Virus record (IMG/VR): IMGVR_UViG_3300043425_001058
Coordinates: 1-35,606 of that record
Strand: one strand, 5' to 3'
Length of the DNA stretch: 35,606 nucleotides
Source: a virus
The notes under the pieces: model-generated
Databases searched by the model: none
What the model was told of the DNA's origin: nothing
The model's input: only the letters and a program-made list of their open reading frames with translations
Shown here: one piece after another, positions 7,590-17,000 of the stretch
How the letters are laid out: each line of letters starts with the position of its first letter
Numbering within the stretch: position 1 is the first letter of the stretch
Made by a program: the position numbers and the translations under genes

Positions 7590-7829
7590 ATGTTTGCGCT
7601 CGGGCCTCTCAATCTCCCGATTACGGCCAACTACCAAAACCTCGCCCAGACTGCCAGCGTCAGCCTGACGGGCTTTTCCGTAACGACTTCCATTAATTCC
7701 CTGACGGTGTACCTGCTCACAACGGTCTCCCTGAACGGGTTGTCAGCACAGGCTGACGTCGGTAGTATCTTGGTTTGGGGCCTGATCCCGCCCGGACCGA
7801 GTGGTAATTGGACACAGGTTGTGACGTAA
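7590..7829 (+). CDS. 79-aa beta-rich protein, unknown
   Basis: ATG at 7590 has a GGGAG ribosome-binding site seven bases upstream and opens a 79-residue product rich in Ser, Thr, Val and Leu (VSLTGFSVTTSINSLTVYL). It ends VWGLIPPGPSGNWTQVV. The alternating V-S-L-T-G-x-S-V-T-T pattern resembles single units of phage fibre repeats of the VxLTGxSAT type. Position between the glycine-rich block and the long fibre supports a fibre-associated role. I cannot name a family. Confidence 0.6.
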   Translation: MFALGPLNLPITANYQNLAQTASVSLTGFSVTTSINSLTVYLLTTVSLNGLSAQADVGSILVWGLIPPGPSGNWTQVVT

Positions 7830-7838
7830 GGAAACAGA

Positions 7839-9083
7839 ATGGCGAGCACAGCTTCACCGTCCCTCAAGCTCGAACTCATGGGCACCGGCGATCAGTCGGG
7901 AACGTGGGGTGTAACCACCAACACCAATCTCGGCACCCTGCTTGAGCAGGCCATCACCGGCTATCAGGCCATCGCCAAAGTCGGCACCGGCGACTACACG
8001 CTCAGCAATACTGACTACGCGGTCAACGAGAACCGCAACGCCATTATCGAGTTTACCGGCACGCCGGGCGGCGCGTTCAACGTGGTTGTGCCGAACGCCG
8101 AAAAGCTGTGGGTTTTCAAGAACTCCACCAATGGCGCTATGACTATCAAGACCTCCGGCGGCGTGACCACGGTGACGGTTGCCACGTCTACATCTCGGTG
8201 GGTGTTCTGCGATGGCGCGGGCGCTATTTATGACGTTCTGACGGGCACGCTTGCCACGCAGACCGCCTCCAACGTGGCGATTACGGGCGGCACGATTACC
8301 GGGCTGACCAGCCTTACACTTGCCTCCGGCGCGGCCACGCCCGCGACGAACGACGCGGCGGCGCTCGGCACAACGTCGTTGATGTGGTCGGACCTGTTCC
8401 TCGCCTCGGGCGCGGTCATTAATTTCAACAATGGCGACGTGACAATCACGCATAGCGCCAACGCACTGGCCTTCGCAGGCGCATCGAGCGGTTACACCTT
8501 CGACGCTCTTGTCAGCCCGGCGTCCAATGACGGCGCGGCGCTTGGCACCGGAACGGTGTCATGGTCCGACCTGTTCCTTGCCTCGGGCGGTGTTATCAAC
8601 TTCGCCAACGGCGATGTGCTGGTCACGCATTCGTCCAACACGCTCGCCTTCACCGGCGCGTCGAGTGGCTACACCTTCGACGCCAACGTGGCGACCACCG
8701 GCACGTTCACCAAAAACGGCAACGATGTCACAGTCGGCACTGTCACCTATGTGATCGACGGCGGCGGTTCGACCATCACGACCGGCTCTAAGGGCTTCCT
8801 GCAAATCCCGTTCGCCTGCACGGTGAACAACTGGACGATTGTCGCCGACCAGAGCGGCAGCATCGTGGTCGACGTGAAGCGCTCGACCTACTCCGGTTTC
8901 CCCACCACTTCCAGCATCGCCGGGTCGGAAAAACCGACCCTGTCGTCGGTGCAGAAGAACCAAGACCTCAGCCTGTCCACGTGGACAACGAGCATCGCGG
9001 CGGGCGACATCTTGGAGTTCAATGTTGACAGCGTCACCACCGTGCAGCGCGTGACGCTGGCACTTCAGGTAACGAGGGCATAA
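7839..9083 (+). CDS. Long tail-fibre protein with tandem repeats and IDGGG head
   Basis: The protein has 414 residues. Residues 1-150 form an N-terminal domain common in phage fibres (LKLELMGTGDQSGTWG, LEQAITGY, then VVVPNAEKLWVFKNSTNG and RWVFCDGAGAIYDV), probably the part that attaches to the particle. Residues 167-282 are two 57-residue repeats of the type SDLFLASGxVINF-NGDV-THS. Residues 301-414 are the IDGGG domain shared with the first fibre. This attachment-shaft-head order is classic for a fibre. The gene ends overlapping the ATG of a small accessory gene (TAATG). Confidence 0.8.
   Translation: MASTASPSLKLELMGTGDQSGTWGVTTNTNLGTLLEQAITGYQAIAKVGTGDYTLSNTDYAVNENRNAIIEFTGTPGGAFNVVVPNAEKLWVFKNSTNGAMTIKTSGGVTTVTVATSTSRWVFCDGAGAIYDVLTGTLATQTASNVAITGGTITGLTSLTLASGAATPATNDAAALGTTSLMWSDLFLASGAVINFNNGDVTITHSANALAFAGASSGYTFDALVSPASNDGAALGTGTVSWSDLFLASGGVINFANGDVLVTHSSNTLAFTGASSGYTFDANVATTGTFTKNGNDVTVGTVTYVIDGGGSTITTGSKGFLQIPFACTVNNWTIVADQSGSIVVDVKRSTYSGFPTTSSIAGSEKPTLSSVQKNQDLSLSTWTTSIAAGDILEFNVDSVTTVQRVTLALQVTRA
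8337..8684 (+). repeat. Two 57-residue fibre-shaft repeats
   Basis: Unit 1 is 8337-8507 (residues 167-223, TPATNDAAALGTTSLMWSDL...). Unit 2 is 8514-8684 (residues 226-282, SPASNDGAALGTGTVSWSDL...), separated by two codons. Both end in SSGYTFDA. DNA identity is high, so the number of units could change by recombination between copies. Confidence 0.85.
8739..9080 (+). repeat. IDGGG domain, copy 2 (paired with 3206-3556)
   Basis: This encodes residues 301-414 of the long fibre. Compared with copy 1 it keeps IDGGG, GSIVVD, KPTL, WTTSIAAGDILEFNVDS and VTLALQVTRA in order, with differences concentrated between these segments. Confidence 0.75.
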
Positions 9084-9268
9084 TGCGAGCTGCTGTAGTC
9101 GATATTCTGACTAACATCGTCATCAACATCATCGTCGCCAATCCGGCTGTCGACCCCGCGCCGGAAGGCACGCTGCTGGTCGACGTGACCAACACCCCGT
9201 GCGACATCGGCTGGGTCTACGACCCCGCCACCGGCACGTTTACCGATCCGAACGCACCCACCGAATAA
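9083..9268 (+). CDS. Small fibre-accessory protein, copy 2
   Basis: This is a 61-aa protein whose ATG shares a base with the fibre gene's TAA. It has a hydrophobic N-terminal strand (VVDILTNIVINIIVANP) and a C-terminal IGWVYDPATGTFTDPNAPTE segment. It is the shorter counterpart of the 99-aa protein at 3556, which likewise follows an IDGGG fibre and ends in PTE. The context suggests it works with the fibre, for instance as a small capping or assembly protein. No direct evidence of function is visible. Confidence 0.65.
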   Translation: MRAAVVDILTNIVINIIVANPAVDPAPEGTLLVDVTNTPCDIGWVYDPATGTFTDPNAPTE

Positions 9269-9280
9269 GCCGGAGCACCC

Positions 9281-11803
9281 ATGCCCGTCATCATCCTCAC
9301 CGGCGGTACGTCTTGGACGGTTCCGGCTGACTGGAACTCGGCTGATAACAGCATCGTCGCCATTGGCGGCGGCGGCGGGGGTGGCGGCGCTACCAACACA
9401 AGCTCCTCTTCTGGCGGCGGTGGAGGCGGCGCGGCGTCAATTGTAACCAATCTGGCGCTCACACCGGGAGCGTCTATTACCTATGCTGTTGGCGCGGCAG
9501 GAACCGCTGGGTCGTCTTCGCCCAGCGCTGGCGGCACCGGCGGCGATACTTATTTTAATGGTGCAAGCCTCGCGGCCTCGTCGGTCGGTGCTAAAGGCGG
9601 CACCGGTGGCGGTAGCGCATCCAGCGGTAACGCCGGAACGGCGGGCTCAGGCGGTGCATCCGCTTCTGGTGTTGGCACGACCAAATACAGCGGCGGTAAC
9701 GGTCTCGCCGGTACAAGCGGAACACGCGGTGGCTCGGGCGGCGGCGCGGCTGGCCGCAGCGGCGCAGGCGGAAACGGCACCACAACTACCGGCGGAACGG
9801 CGGATGCCGGTACAGTGGCTGGCGGCGCGGTTAACACCGCGGGCACGGCGGGGGCCTATTTCACATACACCAATTCCTATAGCGGAACGTATAACAACGC
9901 TAGCGCTCGCGCAGGGTCGGGAAGCGGCGCGGGTGCTTCGACAACACCTAACGTCGCTGGAAAAGCCGGTGGGGCTTATGGCGGCGGCGGTTCCGGCACG
10001 CGTCTTGACAGCCCCGGGAACATTGCGGGCGGTGCTGGCGCGCAGGGTGTAATCATCATCACCTACGCTCCCGCGTCTAAGACCGTAGTTCTTACGAGCG
10101 GCACAACGTGGCTGGTCCCGGCGGATTGGAATTCGTCGAACAACACGATCACGACAATTGGCGGCGGCGGAGGCGGTGGGTCAGGTAATATCCCTGACGG
10201 CGGCGCGGGCGGCGGCGGTGGTGCAGCATCTACGATCACCAATCTGTCGCTCACTCCCGGCGCGACAGTTACCTACGCCATCGGTTCTGGTGGCACCGCG
10301 GGAGCTGCCAGCAATGGCGGCACCGGCGGAAGCACTTATTTTAACGGTGCAAGTCTTGGAGCTTCCTCCGTCGGCGCAGTGGGCGGCGGCGGGGGTATTA
10401 TTGCCGGGAGCGGTGGGACCGGCGGCGCTTCGGCGTCCGGTGTAGGCACTACGAAGTTCTCAGGCGGAAACGGCCAAGCTCAATTTAACACGGCAGGCGC
10501 GCCCGGCGGCGGCGCAGCCGGGCGAACCGGCGCGGGCGGGAACGCAAATACGACGACCAGCGGTTCCGCCGACGGCGGGCTGGTCAGCGGGGTTGCAAAC
10601 CAGACGGCGGGCATCTCCGGCAGCTACATTCAGGCGCTGAACGGCTACACCTCAACCGGCTACTCTAATGTCTCGCGCGGTGTAGGCTCCGGTTCTGGCG
10701 CGGGCGGTAACACGTCCTCTACTCAGACAGCGGGGCAATACGGCGGGGGAGGCTGCGGCGGTCGTAGCGGTGGCGTCACTGGCGGCGTCGGCGCTCAGGG
10801 CGCGATCATCATTACCTACACACCCACGCAGAAAACCATCCTTCTTGAAAGCGGCACGACGTGGACGACGCCGCAAGATATGACCGCTAATAACACCATC
10901 ATCGCCATCGGCGGCGGCGGCGGAGCAGCGAGAGCTACAGACGGGGGTAGCGCCGCGCGCGGCGCGGGCGGTGGCGCACTTTCGGCCAACAGTAATTTTA
11001 TTTTTGGCAAGGGAACAACTGTCTATTATTCCGTCGGCGCGAGCGGGGCTGGCGCGACGGCCGCTAACACTAACGGAACCGCGGGTGGCGACACGTGGCT
11101 GAACTGGAATACCAGCACTAACACGTCGACCAACACTGCGCCGACATCTGACACGACGGGTGTACTTGCAAAGGGCGGAGGCGCTAGCACTACTGCTGCC
11201 ATAGGATCAGGCGGTGCTTCGGCCAGCGGTTTCGGCGCTACAAAGTACTCTGGCGGAAGCGGAGGCAATAGCGCTGGGACAGACGATGGCGGTGCTGGCG
11301 GCGGTTCTGCCGCAACTGCCTCGGCCAATGGATATAATGGTGGCACGGCTACCGGCCTTGGCGGCGGCGGCGGCGGGGGTATTGCAGGCGTTGGCGCGTC
11401 TGTTACGAGCACATCCGGCGGCGCTGGCGGGCTCAACGCTATCGGAACGCAAGCTGCGGGTCCCGCTTCGGGCGCAGCCGGTAATAACGGTATCCTTGGC
11501 GGCGGCGGCAGCGGCGCTGGGTCTTCGAGTAGAGATGGCGGTGCCGGGGGCAGCGGTCAGTACTACATTCTGCCGACAGGCATTGCCGTTGGCCCCGGCG
11601 GCGCTGGCGGCGGCGGCTCAGGCACCACAGACAGCGGTAACACTGGTGGGTTTGGCGGAAACGGCGGTATTTACGGGGGCGCGGGCGCAGGTGGCGGCGG
11701 TGGCGGTACAACGGGCAACGGCGGTTATGGCGCACAGGGCGCAATCCTTGTAATATACACGCCGTCGAGCGGAGCCGGTAATCAAGGCTACGTCATCATC
11801 TAG
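9281..11803 (+). CDS. 840-aa triple glycine-rich domain protein (adhesin-like)
   Basis: Three glycine-rich domains occur in tandem. Domain 1 (about 1-266) opens VIILTGGTSWTVPADWNSADN. Domain 2 (267-517) opens TVVLTSGTTWLVPADWNSSNN. Domain 3 (518-840) opens TILLESGTTWTTPQDMTANN. Each opens with a Trp-containing strand, runs through Gly-rich arrays with conserved blocks (YFNGASL, GGASASGVGTTKxSGGNG) and closes with GAQG-[VA]-I-x-I-x-Y-x-P. The closing strand of one domain leads straight into the next. Domains 1 and 2 are more alike than either is to 3. The ribosome-binding site is CGGAG before the ATG. It probably forms a trimer-like or single-chain receptor-binding tip. This is inference from family. 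Confidence 0.75.
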   Translation: MPVIILTGGTSWTVPADWNSADNSIVAIGGGGGGGGATNTSSSSGGGGGGAASIVTNLALTPGASITYAVGAAGTAGSSSPSAGGTGGDTYFNGASLAASSVGAKGGTGGGSASSGNAGTAGSGGASASGVGTTKYSGGNGLAGTSGTRGGSGGGAAGRSGAGGNGTTTTGGTADAGTVAGGAVNTAGTAGAYFTYTNSYSGTYNNASARAGSGSGAGASTTPNVAGKAGGAYGGGGSGTRLDSPGNIAGGAGAQGVIIITYAPASKTVVLTSGTTWLVPADWNSSNNTITTIGGGGGGGSGNIPDGGAGGGGGAASTITNLSLTPGATVTYAIGSGGTAGAASNGGTGGSTYFNGASLGASSVGAVGGGGGIIAGSGGTGGASASGVGTTKFSGGNGQAQFNTAGAPGGGAAGRTGAGGNANTTTSGSADGGLVSGVANQTAGISGSYIQALNGYTSTGYSNVSRGVGSGSGAGGNTSSTQTAGQYGGGGCGGRSGGVTGGVGAQGAIIITYTPTQKTILLESGTTWTTPQDMTANNTIIAIGGGGGAARATDGGSAARGAGGGALSANSNFIFGKGTTVYYSVGASGAGATAANTNGTAGGDTWLNWNTSTNTSTNTAPTSDTTGVLAKGGGASTTAAIGSGGASASGFGATKYSGGSGGNSAGTDDGGAGGGSAATASANGYNGGTATGLGGGGGGGIAGVGASVTSTSGGAGGLNAIGTQAAGPASGAAGNNGILGGGGSGAGSSSRDGGAGGSGQYYILPTGIAVGPGGAGGGGSGTTDSGNTGGFGGNGGIYGGAGAGGGGGGTTGNGGYGAQGAILVIYTPSSGAGNQGYVII

Positions 11804-11812
11804 GAGCCCGAC

Positions 11813-13756
11813 ATGGCCGATGGTCAGCAGCCTGCACCGGACCCGATCAAAATCACTTTCCGGCCCGGCATTAACCGGGAGACGACCAACTACGGCAACA
11901 CGGGCGGTTGGTACGATTGCAATCTCGTGCGCTGGCGCTCAGGCACGCCCGAGAGCATGGGCGGCTGGCAAAAGTTCACCAGTGATCCTGCTCAGGGTAC
12001 ATGGCGGAGCATCTTTCCGTTCGCTACCCTGAGCAATCTTGAGCTGTACGCGGGCGGCACGAACCTCAAATATTACATCATCCGCGGTAGCCAGCTCGTC
12101 GACATCACCCCGCTTAGGGACACGGTTACCCTCACAAACCCGTTCACCACGGCGGCCGCGACTTCGGTGACGAGCCACACGATCACTGTGACCGATACGG
12201 CACACGGTTGTCGCGTGGGCGACTTCGTGACCTTCGATCTCGCCTCGACCGCGGGCACGCTCGGCAACATCCCTCTCGCCGACTTCGAGGGCGAGTTTCA
12301 GGTCACCGAAGTTGTCGATGTCGACACCTATAGGTTCGTCCTGACCACGGCATCCCCGACCACAACGACCGTAGCGACGGGCGGCGGCACGGTGACCGCC
12401 GAGTACCAGATCAACGTGGGTTATGCGACGGCGGTCAACGGCGATGGCTGGGGCACCGGTACATGGGGCGGACCCGTGGGCTGGGGCCTTGGCACTGGCG
12501 ATCCCGTGGTCACTGAAGGTCTTCGGCTTTGGTTTGAAGACAGTTTCGGCGAAGACCTGCTTTTCAACGTCTACAATGGCGGCATCTATTACAAGGCGAC
12601 TGCGACTATCTCAGGCCGCGGCGTGACGCTGCGCTCGACCGCGGCCAGCAGCATCCAGTCTTATGTGCCGGTTGTCGCGTCACAGGTGCTGGTCAGCGAT
12701 AATAGCCGTCACGTTATCTGCTTCGGGACGAACCCGCTCGACAGTGACACGCAGGATCGTATGCTGATCCGCTGGTCGACCAGCGAAGACAAGACCGTTT
12801 GGCTCCCCGAAACCACCAACAGCGCAGGCGAGCTTCGTATCGGCGTCGGGTCCAAGATCATGCGGGCCGTCGAGACGACGACTGAAATTCTCGTCTTCAC
12901 CGATGTGAGCCTGCACAGCTTCAAGTATGTTGGACCGCCCTACACCTTTGGCGAGACGCGTATCGGTACGAATATTCACCTGATTGGGCCGAATGCGGTT
13001 GTCAGCACCGGGTCCATGACCTTCTGGATGGCGAATGGCGTGTTCCAGATGTACAATGGCGTGATCACCGACATGCCCTGCGGCATCCGCCAGTACGTCT
13101 TCTCGATCCTGAACTTCGCGCAGGCCGATAAAATCTACGCGGGCGTCGACCGGCAGTTCAAGGAAGTCGTCTGGCACATGCCGGTGAACGGTGCGTCAGA
13201 GTGCAATTTCTATGTGGTCTGCAACTACGAAGACCCGAACAACCTGATCTGGTACTATGGCAGCTACAACAATGTCGGACGCACCACGTGGCTCGACGCG
13301 TGGTACGAAGACGTGCCGCTCGCGGCGTCGACGGACGGCTACATCTACCGGCAAGATACCGGGGCTCTGGACGGGCAAAACGCTAACGCCGCGCTGGACG
13401 CCTATCTGACCTCGTCGGTCTTTGAAATCGGGAACGGCATGGACTTCATGCTCGTTAGCCGCGTCATCCCCGACGTGAATTTTTACGGCTCCAGCGCGAC
13501 GAACCCCCGGATCAAAATGGAGTTCAACAAGCGCGATTATCCCGGTTCGGCCTTCCAGACAGGCCCCGACCCGACGGTCACGCGCACGGCGGCAGGCACG
13601 ATTTTGTTGCCGGTCGAGCAGTACACAGCCAAGCTGGATCGGCGGTTCCGCGCCCGGTCGGTTGATTTCACCATCGCTACCGACACGACCGTGCCGGGCA
13701 CAGCGTGGCAGCTTGGCGTGCCGCGTCTCTACGCAAGCCCGGATGGTCAGAGATGA
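11813..13756 (+). CDS. Tail nozzle/hub-like virion protein
   Basis: The protein has 647 residues, with a GGAG ribosome-binding site eight bases before the ATG. The N-terminal motif FRPGINRETTNYGNTGGWYDCNLVRW..GTPESMGGWQ is the hallmark of a large podovirus-type protein that I relate to the tail nozzle/needle-base group (roles like P22 gp10 or T7 gp12). The middle contains an inserted Ig-like beta region (residues about 100-200, HTITVTDTAHGCRVGDFVTF). After it the beta-propeller-like part continues with repeated Trp and Tyr strands (DRMLIRWSTSEDKTVW; EILVFTDVSLHSFKYVG; MTFWMANGVFQMYNGVI). It overlaps the next gene by 4 nt. Functional class is inferred from pattern; fairly sure it is a structural tail protein. 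Confidence 0.75.
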   Translation: MADGQQPAPDPIKITFRPGINRETTNYGNTGGWYDCNLVRWRSGTPESMGGWQKFTSDPAQGTWRSIFPFATLSNLELYAGGTNLKYYIIRGSQLVDITPLRDTVTLTNPFTTAAATSVTSHTITVTDTAHGCRVGDFVTFDLASTAGTLGNIPLADFEGEFQVTEVVDVDTYRFVLTTASPTTTTVATGGGTVTAEYQINVGYATAVNGDGWGTGTWGGPVGWGLGTGDPVVTEGLRLWFEDSFGEDLLFNVYNGGIYYKATATISGRGVTLRSTAASSIQSYVPVVASQVLVSDNSRHVICFGTNPLDSDTQDRMLIRWSTSEDKTVWLPETTNSAGELRIGVGSKIMRAVETTTEILVFTDVSLHSFKYVGPPYTFGETRIGTNIHLIGPNAVVSTGSMTFWMANGVFQMYNGVITDMPCGIRQYVFSILNFAQADKIYAGVDRQFKEVVWHMPVNGASECNFYVVCNYEDPNNLIWYYGSYNNVGRTTWLDAWYEDVPLAASTDGYIYRQDTGALDGQNANAALDAYLTSSVFEIGNGMDFMLVSRVIPDVNFYGSSATNPRIKMEFNKRDYPGSAFQTGPDPTVTRTAAGTILLPVEQYTAKLDRRFRARSVDFTIATDTTVPGTAWQLGVPRLYASPDGQR

Positions 13757-14064
13757 GCACAGACCCGCTCAAATCAACAGCGACAATCGTTCCGGCACCG
13801 CCGCGCTCCCCGCAAAGCTGGTCGCCGGACTGGGCGGAACAGCTCAACCGCTGGCTCATCAACTACATCCGTCTTGCCAACTTCCCGGCGGTCCTGCGTG
13901 GGGGACGGCTTTACCTGCCCAGCTTGCCCGCGAGCGGCTATGGCCTTATTGTTGGTGAAGTTTACCGCGACGGAAACGTCCTGAAAGTTGTCCTTGAGGG
14001 CAACGGGTACATGGGTAGTGTCGCAGCTACTGGTTTTGTTGGTACGCTGACCGTTACGGTCTAG
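13753..14064 (+). CDS. 103-aa small virion protein, unknown
   Basis: The ATG at 13753 overlaps the nozzle gene's TGA and gives 103 residues (MSTDPLKSTATIVPAPPRSP...). A reading from 13705 is in frame but lies within the nozzle gene and is not needed. The first third is proline-rich and the second contains a helical WAEQLNRWLINYIRLANF. The last is beta-rich with YGLIVGEVYRDGNVLKVV and ends GTLTVTV. Position between nozzle and internal-protein genes suggests a virion component. No family recognised. Confidence 0.6.
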   Translation: MSTDPLKSTATIVPAPPRSPQSWSPDWAEQLNRWLINYIRLANFPAVLRGGRLYLPSLPASGYGLIVGEVYRDGNVLKVVLEGNGYMGSVAATGFVGTLTVTV

Positions 14065-14074
14065 GAGATTTGAT

Positions 14075-17000
14075 ATGGCTGGCACCGGCGGCACGACCAC
14101 CTACAACCCGATGAGCGTGCTCACCGGCACCACCTTGTTGCCGAAAACCACGGCTGCGGTGGTAAAGCCTGCGGCTACAACACAGCCCGCCACCAGCACC
14201 AAAAAGACAACCACTACGCTCAGCGAAATGATGGGCGGTTCTCCATCTGGTTCCGCAACCAAGACGACATCGAAGCCCGCCGCGCCTAAAGCCGCTGCGC
14301 CGACGCTTACCCAGATGATGGGCGGCTCATCCGCGTCTGCCGCCAAGGCCGCCCCCAAGGCCCCGACGCCCACTCAAAAGCAGGCTATCAATTCGCTCGC
14401 TGGCCTGAACTTGGCTGCTCCGACTGCTCCCGCCGCGCCGCAGCAGCAGTCGAAGGCCGCTATCGCGAATGCCTTCATGCAGGCCATGGCGGCCGCTGCG
14501 CCGAAGGGCCTCGGCGTGCCTGACCCGAAGGGCCTGACCGCCGACGAAGCCAACAAGTACCGGTCACAGTTCTACACGAACTATTACGCCGGGAAGCCGG
14601 TCGAGCAGATCGTGGAGCCGATGGATATGGCGCAGGCTTCTTTGGCCTACGACATCAACAAGCGGATGGACCCGGCGCTTGAGGCGTCTCTAAACGATCC
14701 GTTCGGCAACCGCCCCGCCCCAACTTACCCGCCCGCGTGGGGCCTTCTCGGAGCCGACCGGCCCCAGTCGCTCGGCCCTGTTGCCCCGTCTTATGGGCCG
14801 GGCGTCAACACTATTGGCATGCCGCAGATGCAGTACGTCGCCCCCGGAACCGATCCGTATGGGCGCGGGATCGATGCCATTGGCATGCCGCAGATGAACT
14901 ATGTCGCGCCGGGCAACCAGCGCGTCACATTCACGCCGCAGGCCGTGCGCCCCGGCGTACCGGCCGGTATGCCTGCCGCGCCCGCGCCTGCCGCTCCGGC
15001 TGGCGGCGGCTACGACACTGACATGCTCAACGCCAAGGGCATCGCGCGCTACCTGCTGCAGGACATGATGGGGCGGCAGCAGCCCGCCACGGTCATTACG
15101 GCGCGGCAGCAGGCCCCCGGCTTCGACCCGATGAGCCTGCTCATCGGGCAGGCCAAGGCCGATGAGTTTAACCCGGCCATGGTCAACGATACGTCGATGG
15201 AAGACGCGCTGATCCGTCAGGGAATTGTTCCCGGCATTCCGATGGCGGAACAGAAACTCGCTCCTGTTCCGTATCCGCGTCCGGTCACCAGCGCTGAAAC
15301 CACGATGCCGTTGACCGATGTCTACGATGCAATGAACAGGAGTATATCGCCGTTTGATCGCATCGGCGCTGGCATCGCGGGCATAAAAATTCCCGGCTCC
15401 CCTACTGAGCTAAACGACGTCATCCAACAGCAGCTCGCTGGCCTCGGCACTTATGACCCGAACACCGGGCGGGTCGTTATTCCTAACGCGACGTCGCGCG
15501 AAGCGCAGGCGGCTCTCGCAGCCATGCAAGCGCAGCCGAAGATGGGCGACATCCTGCAGCCCTATATCGACGCTGCGGTCCGTACCCGCACGCCGGTTCC
15601 GACTGATCGCGCGGTTCCTCTTGATATGACCCGACCGGTCCCTGCCACGGTGCCGACGCGTCCTGCCGCGCCCAGCGTTCCCGTAGCAGAAGTTCCGTCC
15701 TACGTCAGCGGCCCCGGTGCCACCAAGGCCAACGCTGATTACGCGGCGCAGCAGCGCGCGGGCATCGATGCGCTTCTCGCTGGTGGTCAGGCTGCTGCCG
15801 ATACGGCAGTCCCGGCTAACCGGCAGGGGCAGTATGGCGCGCTCGACGACCTCCTTTCTGGTCGGCAGTTCCAGCAGTGGACAGCCGAGGGCGAAGCTCA
15901 GAAAGCCAAGCGGTTGGCCGAAGGCGTCGATCCGACGAACCTTTACGACAACCTGCTGTGGAGCATGGGTTTGTATCAGCCGACCAAGGGCGCGCCTTCA
16001 CCGGTTCCGCCCGCTCCTGCGCCCGTTCGTGTCGGAAACGAAGAACGGTTGTCGCCCGGTCAACCGCTTGAATTCAAAGACCCGAACGCCGTCGCGCAAA
16101 TGGACCCCATCGGGGTGGCTCCGTCGTTTGCTGACGTGCTCAGCAAAGCGGGCATCACCAAGACTGGCAGCGCCGCGAACCCGACCTATTGGAACAGCGT
16201 AGGCGACGTCATCAATACCGGTACGGGGCTTTCGGCTTCGTCCGGCGAAACGATGGTAGGCGCAGGCCCGGAAGGCGACGGCTCCTACATGAGCACGGCG
16301 GATACAAGCCCTGCTCCGACAGCGGCCTCGTCTGGCGTGAGCGACGTCACCAAGTATGGCAAGACCACCAGCGGGGCCGACAAGTTCGTCGTGCCGCAGG
16401 GCCAGATTTTGGGCACCAATGGCTATCTCTACGAAGTGACCGGCACGGACGCGCAGGGCAAGCCGACCTACAAGCAGGTCGGCAAGGTTCCCGGCTACAC
16501 TGACGCCCAGCTCTACAAGGCTGCTAACCGCGGCGCGTTCCGCGATCCCAACAACGTCGCCGAAGGCGGCACGACGCCGAAGCCGCCCAGCGCGATCCGC
16601 ACTTGGGCCCGGGCGCAGCTCGACAAGTACAATGCCGAAGTAGCCAAGAACAAGGCAGCGGCCGAAGCCAAGGGCGAGACCTACAATCCGGTCTCCTTCA
16701 TGGACTACCTGTCGCTGGCCGGTAGCGCCGCGACCGGAAACGTCGCTGGCCTGCTGATGAAGGGCGGCCAGATGATGTATCCGCAGATCATCGAGTGGCT
16801 GGCCAGCGGCCCGTCCTCGACCGGTGACAGCGACGGCACGATGATGGACGGCTCGCCGTCGTCTTCGTCGTCGTCGAAAAAGAGCAAGAAGAAAAAGGAC
16901 GACGAGGACGAAGACACGGATGGCGGCACCGGCGGCACTGGCGGTACAGGGACCGGCACTGGCCCGACCGGCGGCAGCCTGCAGACCGGCTACACCATGT

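Noticed and set aside
3852-11803. Possible CRISPR-like or satellite repeats
   Set aside because: The repetition comes from glycine codons in continuous reading frames. There are no constant repeats with unique spacers of even length.
3852-11803. A diversity-generating retroelement acting on the adhesins
   Set aside because: No reverse transcriptase gene or template/variable repeat pair was seen in the window. Copy differences look like ordinary divergence.
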